A DNA stretch of 11,229 nucleotides, taken from positions 1 to 11,229 of the forward strand of contig JAOPVM010000084.1 of NCBI GenBank assembly GCA_025966215.1. The letters run 5' to 3'. This document shows, piece after piece, positions 6,054 through 11,229 of this stretch. The DNA comes from Klenkia sp. (lineage in GTDB: Bacteria; Actinomycetota; Actinomycetes; Mycobacteriales; Geodermatophilaceae). Numbering within the stretch: position 1 is the stretch's first letter; the number at the start of each line of letters is the position of its first letter. The notes beneath the pieces were generated by a model that was not told where the DNA came from, did no database searches, and saw only the letters and a program-made list of their open reading frames with translations. A program made the translations under genes and the position numbers.

Positions 6054-7007
6054 CTACTGGATGACGGTGCCGACGGCCACGTCGGCGACGGCTTCTGCGA
6101 TGTGTTCGAGTGAGGTGATGACGGCGCGACGGCCGGTCCCGCCGGCGACGAACCGCAACGCGGCGTCGACCTTCGGGCCCATGCTGCCGCGCGCGAACTG
6201 TCCGGCCGCGGCGTGCGCGCGCAGCTCGGCGACGGTGACCCGGCCCAGCGGTCGGGCGCCGGGGGTCCCGAAGTCGACCATGACGTTGTCCACGTCGGTG
6301 GCGATGACCAGGGTGTCGGCGCCGAGTTCGGCGGCCATCAGCGCGGCGGTGAGGTCCTTGTCGATGACGGCCTCGACCCCGCGCAGCGCGGCGCCGGCCT
6401 GACCGTCGTCGACGACGGGGATCCCGCCCCCGCCGGCGCAGACGACGACGAACCCGGCACCGGCCAGCGTGCGGACGGCGGAGGAGTCCAGCACCGAGAC
6501 CGGAGCGGGGGAGGCGACGACGCGGCGCCAGCCCTTCTCGCCGCGGTCCTCCCAGGTCTGTCCGAGCTCGATGAACCGCGCGGCCTGCTCGCGGGGCAGG
6601 AACCGGCCGACCGGCTTGGTGGGCTCGGTGAACCCGGGGTCGTCGGCGTCCACCAGGGTGCGGGTGACCAGGGCGGCGGTGCGCTGGGTCAGTCCCCGGG
6701 CGGCGAGTGCTGCGTCCAGCTCGTCGACGACGGTGAAACCGATCGTGGCCTGGGTCTGGGCGACGTTCCAGTCCAGCGGGACAGGCGGCACCTCGTGTGC
6801 CGCGAGCTCGTTCTTGACCAGCAGGTTCCCGACCTGGGGGCCGTTGCCGTGGGTCAGCACGACCTGAACCCCGGTGGCGACGACGTCGGCCACGTGTCCG
6901 GCGGCGACGGCGATGGCGGCGCGCTGGGCGGCCGGGGTGGCGGAGCCGTCCGCCCCGGTCATCGCGTTGCCACCCAGGGCGATCACGACGGTGCTGGGTG
7001 CGGTCAT
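6054..7007 (-). CDS. arcC: Carbamate kinase
   Basis: This is a 317-residue amino-acid-kinase-fold enzyme that interconverts carbamoyl phosphate plus ADP with carbamate plus ATP. All family blocks are present: ALGGNA (10-15), HGNGPQVGN (53-61), EPTKPVG (128-134), EKGWRRVVASP (157-167), AGGGGIPV (191-198), DKD (216-218), ATDVD (236-240) and GSMGPKVDAA (274-283). Length is normal. ArcC usually sits beside arginine deiminase and ornithine transcarbamylase, but neither is here. It is instead the first gene of an operon with a ring-opening amidohydrolase, and an AllG homologue lies nearby. That favours the AllK-like role, making ATP from carbamoyl phosphate released during nitrogen-ring degradation; arcC is used as the generic symbol. 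ATG 7007 has a TANNNT -10 box six bases upstream, indicating a leaderless transcript. Confidence 0.95.
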   Translation of the reverse strand: MTAPSTVVIALGGNAMTGADGSATPAAQRAAIAVAAGHVADVVATGVQVVLTHGNGPQVGNLLVKNELAAHEVPPVPLDWNVAQTQATIGFTVVDELDAALAARGLTQRTAALVTRTLVDADDPGFTEPTKPVGRFLPREQAARFIELGQTWEDRGEKGWRRVVASPAPVSVLDSSAVRTLAGAGFVVVCAGGGGIPVVDDGQAGAALRGVEAVIDKDLTAALMAAELGADTLVIATDVDNVMVDFGTPGARPLGRVTVAELRAHAAAGQFARGSMGPKVDAALRFVAGGTGRRAVITSLEHIAEAVADVAVGTVIQ

Positions 7008-7013
7008 GCACGG

Positions 7014-7042
7014 ACCTTAACCGCAGATTGCTTAGCGGTGAA
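7014..7042 (-). promoter_or_regulatory. Promoter of carbamate kinase-barbiturase operon, leaderless
   Basis: On the minus strand, TTCACC (7042-7037), a 17-base spacer and TAAGGT (7019-7014) lie six bases before ATG 7007. The spacer contains ACCGC-N10-GCGGT (7039-7035 and 7024-7020), an inverted repeat placed where a repressor would block polymerase. This implies that the operon is transcribed separately from the PHP gene upstream, whose stop at 7050-7048 is only 40 bases from ATG 7007. The promoter is predicted from pattern only. Confidence 0.5.
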
Positions 7043-7047
7043 GTAGT

Positions 7048-7869
7048 TCAGCGTCGCCAGAAGTCGAACCGGTCCCGGCCCGGGGAGAACCCGGCCGCCT
7101 CCACCACGTCGACGGCGAGGTCGAACCGCTGGCCGACGGCGGTCGGGGTGTGCGCGTCGCTGCCGAAGCTCACCGCCTCGCCCCCCTCGTCGCGGAACCA
7201 GCGCACCAGCTCCACCGAGGCCAGCGGGCTGGTGGTGTTGACCTCCAGCGCCCGGCCGGTCTCGGCCAGCGCCCGGAAGACCTCGCGGTACTCGGCCTCG
7301 AAGGGCAGCTCGGCGTAGCGGTCGCGACCGCCGGGCCAGTAGCGGCGCGGGTAGTCCACGTGCGCGAGCACCTGGAACACGTCGCTGGCCCGCACCATCG
7401 CGGCCATCTCGGTGAGGTAGCGGCGCATCGTGGTGTCGGCCCCGGAGCGGGTGAGCATCCGGTTGACCCCGATCAGCCGCTCGCCCTGGGTGAGGGAGTG
7501 CAGCGAGCCCAGGACGCGGTCCACCGGGGCTGCGGCCAGGTGCTGCGCGACGCTGGCGGCGAACAGGTGCGGTTCGCCGGCCTCGACCCCGGAGACCACC
7601 CGCAGCTCGGGGAAGCGGTCCCGGCACTCGGCGATGGACGCGGCGTAGGCCTCGACGTCGATCGGACGCTGGTTGGCCGGGTGCCGGTCCACCAGGCCGT
7701 CCCGGCTGGCCCGGTCCTCGGCCGCCCAGACGGTGAAGTCCAGGTGCTCGGTGAACGCGACTGCCGGCAGCCCGATCCGGACGGCCTGCTCGCAGGTCTC
7801 CACCATCGAGGCCCAGGGCCCGGTGTCCCACGAGAACTCGGTGTGCACGTGGTTGTCGGGAGGCAGCAT
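7048..7869 (-). CDS. PHP-domain phosphoesterase, histidinol-phosphatase (HisK-like)
   Basis: This is a 273-residue PHP-family metallo-phosphoesterase. The trinuclear metal site is complete: H7-x-H9 (NHVHTEFSWD), H42, E96 (GVEAG), H124 (GSLHS), H170 (LAHVDY), and D238-x-H240 (GSDAHTP). The size and the HxH-x-E-x-S start match the HisK/HisJ type of histidinol-phosphate phosphatase, which performs the penultimate reaction of histidine synthesis. No other his gene is nearby, so another phosphomonoester substrate is possible. I chose ATG 7869, which places the HVH motif at residues 7-9 as in relatives. GGAGG at 7884-7880 lies ten bases upstream, slightly far. An in-frame GTG at 7896 would add nine residues with no clear ribosome site. 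It is divergent from the RecQ gene with 80 bases between them. Confidence 0.85.
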   Translation of the reverse strand: MLPPDNHVHTEFSWDTGPWASMVETCEQAVRIGLPAVAFTEHLDFTVWAAEDRASRDGLVDRHPANQRPIDVEAYAASIAECRDRFPELRVVSGVEAGEPHLFAASVAQHLAAAPVDRVLGSLHSLTQGERLIGVNRMLTRSGADTTMRRYLTEMAAMVRASDVFQVLAHVDYPRRYWPGGRDRYAELPFEAEYREVFRALAETGRALEVNTTSPLASVELVRWFRDEGGEAVSFGSDAHTPTAVGQRFDLAVDVVEAAGFSPGRDRFDFWRR

Positions 7870-7936
7870 CGAGGTGCATCCTCCCCCGTCGTCCACAGGT
7901 CCGCCTCGGCGGGCGGGGACTGTCGCACCCGGTGCC

Positions 7937-7942
7937 TAGTGT
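7937..7942 (+). promoter_or_regulatory. -10 element of recQ-like gene, leaderless arrangement
   Basis: TAGTGT (TANNNT) is followed by exactly seven bases and ATG 7950, the same arrangement as at the TetR gene. No good -35 is visible. It supports ATG 7950 over the in-frame GTG at 7932, which lies upstream of the box. Confidence 0.5.
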
Positions 7943-7949
7943 CGGACCC

Positions 7950-10190
7950 ATGAGCACCGCCGTGGCACCCACCGAGATCGCCGACGAGGCCCTCGCGGTC
8001 CTCCGTGAGCTCACCGGCCGGGCCGATGCGGTCTTCCGCGAGGGCCAGGACGCCGCGGTCTCCGCCCTGGTCGAACGACACCAGCGCGCCCTGGTCGTGC
8101 AGCGCACCGGGTGGGGCAAGTCCGCGGTCTACTTCGTGTCCACCGCCCTGCTCCGCCGTCGCGGCGCCGGCCCGACGCTGCTGGTGTCGCCCCTGCTGGC
8201 GCTGATGCGCGACCAGGTGGCGGCCGCCGCCCGGGCCGGGATCAAGGCGGTGGAGATCTCCAGCGCCAACGCCACCGAGTGGGACGACGTCGCTGCGCGG
8301 CTGGCCGCCGACGACGTCGACGTGCTGCTGGTCTCCCCGGAGCGGCTGACCAACCCGCGGTTCCGCGACGAGCAGCTGCCCGGCCTGGTCGACAGGTGCG
8401 GCCTGCTGGTGGTGGACGAGGCGCACTGCGTGTCCGACTGGGGCCACGACTTCCGGCCCGACTACCGGCGCATCCGCGAGCTGCTGGGTCGGCTGCCCGC
8501 GGGCACCCCGGTGCTGGCCACCACGGCGACGGCCAACGAGCGGGTGGTGGCCGACGTCGCCGAGCAGCTGGGCTCCGGCGGTGTCGACGTCACCACCGTC
8601 CGCGGCCCGCTGGCCCGGGACTCGCTGCGGCTGGGCGTGCTCCGGCTGGACACCGACCGGGCCCGGCTGGCCTGGCTGTCCGCGCACCTGGAGGACCTGC
8701 CGGGCAGCGGCATCGTCTACACCCTCACCGTGGCCGCGGCCGAGGAGACCGCGGCGCTGCTGCGCGACGCCGGTCACGAGGTGCGCTCCTACACCGGGCG
8801 GCTCGACGACGCCGACCGCAAGGACGCCGAGGAGGCGCTGCGGGAGAACCGCGTCAAGGCGCTGGTGGCCACTTCCGCCCTGGGCATGGGCTTCGACAAG
8901 CCCGACCTGGGCTTCGTGGTCCACCTGGGTGCGCCGTCGTCGCCGGTCAGCTACTACCAGCAGGTCGGTCGCGCCGGACGTGCCGTGGAGCACGCCGACG
9001 TGCTGCTCCTGCCAGGACCCGAGGACCTCGCGATCTGGCAGTGGTTCGCCACGTCCTCCATGCCCCGCGAGGACCACGCTGCCTCGGTGCTGACCGCGAT
9101 GGCCGACGGGAAGGCGTGGTCGGTCGCCCGCCTGGAGACCGTCGCCGACGTGCGTCGCTCCCGGTTGGAACTGCTCCTGAAGGTGCTCTCGGTGGACGGT
9201 GCGGTGGAGCGGGTCCAGGGCGGCTGGCGGTCGACCGGGGTGCCGTGGGTCTACGACGCCGACCGGTACGCCCGGGTCACCCGCACCCGGGAGGCCGAGC
9301 AGCGTTCGATGATCGCCTACGCCCGACCGGTCGGGGAGGCGGAGTGCCGGATGGCCTTCCTGCAGACCGCGCTCGACGACCCGACGGCCGCGCCCTGTGG
9401 ACGGTGTGACGTCTGCGCCGGGCCCTGGTACGCCACCGACATCCCCGCCGGGGCCTCGGAGGCCGCGACCGCCCGGCTCGACCGGCCCGGCGTGGAGCTG
9501 CCGCCCCGGGCCCAGTGGCCCACGGGTGCCGACCGCCTGGGGGTCGAGGTCAAGGGCAAGATCGCGCCCGGGGACCAGGTCCTCCCCGGCCGCGCGGTCG
9601 CCCGGTTGACCGACCTCGGGTGGGGCCAGCGCCTGCGCACCCTGCTGGGTGACGACGGCGTGGGTGGGATCGCCACGCTGGCCGAGGACCTCGAGGCTCC
9701 TCCGCTGGAGGAGGACCCGGACGCAGCTCTGGACGTCGCGCACCGGGTGATCCGGCCGGGCGTCGCCTCCGACGCACCCCCCACCGACGAGCTGATGAGC
9801 GCCTGCGCACGGGTGCTCGGGGCCTGGGACTGGGCCGATCGCCCGGTCGCGGTGGTCTCGATCCCCTCCCGGCGGCGCCCTGTGCTGGTGTCCGGAGTCG
9901 CCCAGGGGCTGTCCCGGTTGGGTCGGCTCCCCTACCTGGGGGAGCTGGAGCTCGCCCACGGCGGGCCCAGCGGTGGGCCCGGGGGCAACTCCGCCTTCCG
10001 GCTGGCCGGCGTGTGGCAGCGGATCGTGGTGGGTGACGAGCTCCGGGGACGGTTGGCCGAGCTCGCCGGGCCGGTCCTGCTGGTCGACGACCTGTCCGAC
10101 TCCCGGTGGACGGTGACCGTCGCGGGGCGCGAGCTGCGCCGGGCCGGGGCTTCGGGAGTGCTGCCCTTCGTGCTGGCCCTGTCCGCCTGA
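7950..10190 (+). CDS. RecQ-type ATP-dependent DNA helicase with C-terminal phosphoribosyltransferase-like domain
   Basis: This is a 746-residue superfamily 2 3'-5' DNA helicase. Motifs are Walker A TGWGKS (53-58), SPLLALMRDQV (80-90), DEAH 156-159 followed by CVSDWGHDFRPDY (the RecQ aromatic-rich loop), TTAT (191-194), ATSALGMGFDKPD (307-319) and motif VI QQVGRAGR (337-344). The RecQ zinc site is intact: C466, C483, C486 and C489. There is no HRDC-like tail. Instead, residues about 610-746 look like a type I phosphoribosyltransferase: strand VAVVSIPS (633-640) and then VLLVDDLSDSRWT (709-721), which resembles the PRPP-binding loop VLLVDD-x-x-x-T-G-x-T with the usual glycine replaced. E. coli RecQ is 609 residues, so the extra length is this domain. 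ATG 7950 is chosen because a -10 box lies just upstream. Likely role is recombination and repair, and its downstream neighbour is also a repair gene. Confidence 0.92.
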   Translation: MSTAVAPTEIADEALAVLRELTGRADAVFREGQDAAVSALVERHQRALVVQRTGWGKSAVYFVSTALLRRRGAGPTLLVSPLLALMRDQVAAAARAGIKAVEISSANATEWDDVAARLAADDVDVLLVSPERLTNPRFRDEQLPGLVDRCGLLVVDEAHCVSDWGHDFRPDYRRIRELLGRLPAGTPVLATTATANERVVADVAEQLGSGGVDVTTVRGPLARDSLRLGVLRLDTDRARLAWLSAHLEDLPGSGIVYTLTVAAAEETAALLRDAGHEVRSYTGRLDDADRKDAEEALRENRVKALVATSALGMGFDKPDLGFVVHLGAPSSPVSYYQQVGRAGRAVEHADVLLLPGPEDLAIWQWFATSSMPREDHAASVLTAMADGKAWSVARLETVADVRRSRLELLLKVLSVDGAVERVQGGWRSTGVPWVYDADRYARVTRTREAEQRSMIAYARPVGEAECRMAFLQTALDDPTAAPCGRCDVCAGPWYATDIPAGASEAATARLDRPGVELPPRAQWPTGADRLGVEVKGKIAPGDQVLPGRAVARLTDLGWGQRLRTLLGDDGVGGIATLAEDLEAPPLEEDPDAALDVAHRVIRPGVASDAPPTDELMSACARVLGAWDWADRPVAVVSIPSRRRPVLVSGVAQGLSRLGRLPYLGELELAHGGPSGGPGGNSAFRLAGVWQRIVVGDELRGRLAELAGPVLLVDDLSDSRWTVTVAGRELRRAGASGVLPFVLALSA

Positions 10191-10204
10191 CAGCGCCATC
10201 CACA

Positions 10205-10230
10205 GGGTTTCGCACACCTGTTCGAAACCC
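10205..10230. promoter_or_regulatory. Putative LexA SOS box and overlapping inverted repeat upstream of alkB-like gene
   Basis: Positions 10210-10225 read TCGCAC-ACCT-GTTCGA, which matches the actinobacterial LexA box TCGAAC-N4-GTTCGA at 11 of 12 positions. The same stretch also holds an 8-bp inverted repeat, GGGTTTCG (10205-10212) and CGAAACCC (10223-10230). The box falls where the -35 element would be for the -10 TAGCCT at 10234-10239, a good position for repression. Confidence 0.6.
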
Positions 10231-10233
10231 CGC

Positions 10234-10239
10234 TAGCCT
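10234..10239 (+). promoter_or_regulatory. -10 element of alkB-like gene, leaderless arrangement
   Basis: TAGCCT (TANNNT) with a six-base gap to ATG 10246 suggests a leaderless mRNA. It favours ATG 10246 over the in-frame GTG at 10240. Confidence 0.5.
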
Positions 10240-10245
10240 GTGGAC

Positions 10246-10875
10246 ATGTCCGTGGCACACCAGCCGTCCATGTTCGACGTGGCCGAAGCCGCATCGCTGG
10301 GTCCCCTCGGTGCGCGGGTCACCCGCCACCACCTGAGCCGAGGGGCGTGGCTCGACCACCTGCCCGGTTGGGTCCTCGGTTCCGACGACGTGCTCGAGGT
10401 GCTGCTCGGCGACATCGGCTGGCGGTCCGACCGACGGCAGATGTACGACCGTGAGGTGGCTGTGCCCCGCCTCCTCCGCTGGTACGCCGGCGACGAGGAG
10501 CTGCCCCACCCCCTGCTGGCCCAGGCGCGGCACGCGCTGGACGAGCACTACGCGAGCGAGCTGGGCGAGCGGTTCGTCTCCGCCGGCATGTGCCTCTACC
10601 GGGACGGCCGCGACTCCGTCGCCTGGCACGGGGACACCATCGGCCGGGGCCGGTCGAGCGACACGATGGTCGCGATCGTGTCCTTCGGGTCGCCCCGGGT
10701 GCTGGCGCTGCGGCCCGTCGGTGGGGGCGAGTCCCTGCGCTTCACCCTCGGACACGGCGATCTGGTGGTGATGGGTGGTTCGTGCCAGCGCACCTGGGAG
10801 CACGCCATCCCCAAGACGGCCAAGCCCGTCGGCCCCCGCGTCAGCGTGCAGTTCCGCCCTCGCGGCGTGGCCTGA
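10246..10875 (+). CDS. AlkB-like Fe(II)/2-oxoglutarate-dependent dioxygenase (alkylation repair)
   Basis: This is a 209-residue AlkB-family oxygenase, full length compared with the 216 residues of E. coli AlkB. These enzymes remove methyl groups from 1-methyladenine and 3-methylcytosine in DNA by oxidation, using Fe(II), O2 and 2-oxoglutarate. The metal triad is H128-x-D130 (AWHGD) and H186 (WEHAIPK). R198 and R204 (RVSVQFR) form the AlkB RxxxxxR signature, where the first arginine holds 2-oxoglutarate. The N-terminal QPSMFD stretch is typical of the bacterial subgroup. The gene starts 55 bases after the recQ-like gene but appears to have its own promoter. A near-consensus SOS box over the -35 region suggests LexA control rather than the Ada control known from E. 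coli. It ends at a GC-rich hairpin before the rRNA promoter region. Confidence 0.92.
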   Translation: MSVAHQPSMFDVAEAASLGPLGARVTRHHLSRGAWLDHLPGWVLGSDDVLEVLLGDIGWRSDRRQMYDREVAVPRLLRWYAGDEELPHPLLAQARHALDEHYASELGERFVSAGMCLYRDGRDSVAWHGDTIGRGRSSDTMVAIVSFGSPRVLALRPVGGGESLRFTLGHGDLVVMGGSCQRTWEHAIPKTAKPVGPRVSVQFRPRGVA

Positions 10876-10895
10876 CCTGTCGTTCTGCCTGCTCA

Positions 10896-10924
10896 GGGGC
10901 CGTGTGCGCACGCTCCGCGGCCCC
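10896..10924 (+). terminator. Hairpin terminator after alkB-like gene
   Basis: GGGGCCG (10896-10902) pairs with CGGCCCC (10918-10924) over a 15-base loop, which itself contains the palindrome GTGCGCAC (10904-10911). It begins 20 bases after the stop codon and would protect the following rRNA promoter region from read-through. There is no T-tract. Confidence 0.55.
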
Positions 10925-10928
10925 GCTG

Positions 10929-10955
10929 GACCCCCCTCTGCAGACCCCCCTGCAA
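10929..10955 (+). repeat. Short imperfect tandem repeat upstream of rRNA promoters
   Basis: GACCCCCCTCTGCA (10929-10942) is followed at once by GACCCCCCTGCA (10943-10954), two near-copies differing by two bases. They lie just upstream of the first predicted rRNA promoter. Confidence 0.45.
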
Positions 10956-10973
10956 GGCCCTCCAGGAGCCGTG

Positions 10974-10979
10974 TATGGT
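10974..10979 (+). promoter_or_regulatory. Candidate upstream rRNA promoter (extended -10)
   Basis: TATGGT is preceded by TG directly (TGTATGGT), similar to an extended -10. A -35 is poor: CTGCAA 18 bases upstream matches TTGACA at only three positions. A second, upstream promoter is common for actinobacterial rrn operons. Confidence 0.4.
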
Positions 10980-11043
10980 TCTCCCTGCACCGCGAAACAC
11001 CGGGGCGGGACGAGAGTCCAGCCCCCGAGCCAGCCCCCCGGGG

Positions 11044-11071
11044 TTGACCGGCTCGGAGCGTGGAGTAGCGT
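11044..11071 (+). promoter_or_regulatory. Main rRNA operon promoter
   Basis: TTGACC (11044-11049), a 16-base spacer and TAGCGT (11066-11071) give the best promoter match in the window, as expected for rrn. Transcription would start at about 11078, 60 bases before the boxA-like element ends. Confidence 0.75.
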
Positions 11072-11077
11072 GTAGCA

Positions 11078-11229
11078 GCCACCAGGAAGACGAAGCCCTC
11101 ATGGGCTGGCGTTCCTGAGTGTCCGCTCCTTGAGAACTCAACAGCGTGCTGAAAGTCAGTGCCATATGTTTTACCCCAGTTCCGGGGTGTCTCTTCGGGG
11201 GCTAGCCGGGATGGGTTCCTTTGGTTGAT
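11078..11229 (+). ncRNA. Pre-16S rRNA leader with boxA-like antitermination signal
   Basis: This is the transcribed leader of an rRNA operon, running off the window before mature 16S begins. Its hallmark is GCTCCTTGAGAACTCAA (11125-11141), followed by CAGCGTGCTGAAAGTCAGTG. This is the conserved actinobacterial leader segment containing the boxA-type site for NusB/NusE-dependent antitermination. Small hairpins are present at AGCCC/GGGCT (11094-11098 with 11103-11107) and ACCCC/GGGGT (11173-11177 with 11184-11188). The 3' part, ending in GGTTCCTTTGG, would pair with the far side of 16S for RNase III processing. No 16S sequence is inside the window. Confidence 0.8.

Noticed and set aside
4911..6113. 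400-residue plus-strand frame opposite the barbiturase gene
   Set aside because: The composition is a shadow rich in Gly, Asp and Val, and the opposite strand has an intact conserved enzyme with a ribosome site.
6054..7007. Arginine deiminase pathway locus
   Set aside because: No arginine deiminase, ornithine transcarbamylase or antiporter gene is present. The carbamate kinase is paired with a ring-opening amidohydrolase.
7473..10217. Very long minus-strand open frame opposite the helicase gene
   Set aside because: Its translation is low-complexity, rich in Gly, Pro, His, Arg and Gln, with no recognisable domain. The plus strand encodes an intact RecQ protein. It is a GC-bias shadow.
10929..10955. 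Possible CRISPR or tandem array in the C-rich stretch
   Set aside because: Only two imperfect copies of 12-14 bases with no spacers.
9550..11082. 510-residue minus-strand frame across the helicase end, alkB-like gene and rRNA promoter
   Set aside because: Arg/Pro-rich with no domain, and it runs through an rRNA promoter region and two conserved genes on the other strand.
1..11229. Mobile element, prophage or defence island
   Set aside because: No transposase, integrase, terminal repeats or toxin-antitoxin genes were seen, and base and codon use is uniform throughout. The RecQ-like gene lies with a repair gene, not with defence genes.

Overview
The window is very GC-rich, with GTG/ATG starts and G/C-ending codons throughout. 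It carries a pair of SDR enzymes of the mycofactocin-coupled type and ends in an actinobacterial-style pre-16S rRNA leader. This points to a high-GC Actinomycetota chromosome. A Geodermatophilales-like host is possible, but I cannot prove the family from sequence alone.

Layout: 1-782 (+) is the C-terminal part of an AllG/YlbE (DUF1116) oxamate carbamoyltransferase subunit, cut by the window edge. It ends at a perfect-stem terminator shared with a convergent two-gene SDR operon (862-2540, -), whose genes overlap by GTGA. A TetR-type regulator (2622-3212, +) is divergent from the SDR operon, with a clean palindromic operator between them. It is followed by an isopenicillin-N-synthase-like Fe(II)/2-oxoglutarate oxygenase (3247-4281, +), an Ohr-type hydroperoxide reductase (4345-4770, +) and a doubtful 39-codon ORF. 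A second perfect terminator (4892-4929) separates these from a minus-strand pair, carbamate kinase (6054-7007) followed by a barbiturase/cyanuric-acid-hydrolase family enzyme (4938-6041), apparently driven by a leaderless promoter. A PHP-domain phosphatase (7048-7869, -) lies upstream of that pair. Divergent from it are a RecQ-type helicase with a phosphoribosyltransferase-like tail (7950-10190, +) and an AlkB-like repair dioxygenase (10246-10875, +) preceded by a near-consensus SOS box. From about 10974 to the end lie promoters and the 5' leader of an rRNA operon whose 16S gene begins just outside the window.

How the parts may work together: ring-opening amidohydrolase, AllG and carbamate kinase suggest catabolism of a pyrimidine or triazine ring. 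The enzyme opens barbiturate (or cyanurate) to a ureido-acid. An AllFGH-type transcarbamylase could then cleave this with phosphate to carbamoyl phosphate, from which carbamate kinase makes ATP. Ureidomalonate is the one-carbon homologue of oxalurate, the natural AllFGH substrate, which makes this idea chemically attractive but unproven. The right third is a separate DNA-repair and rRNA neighbourhood.
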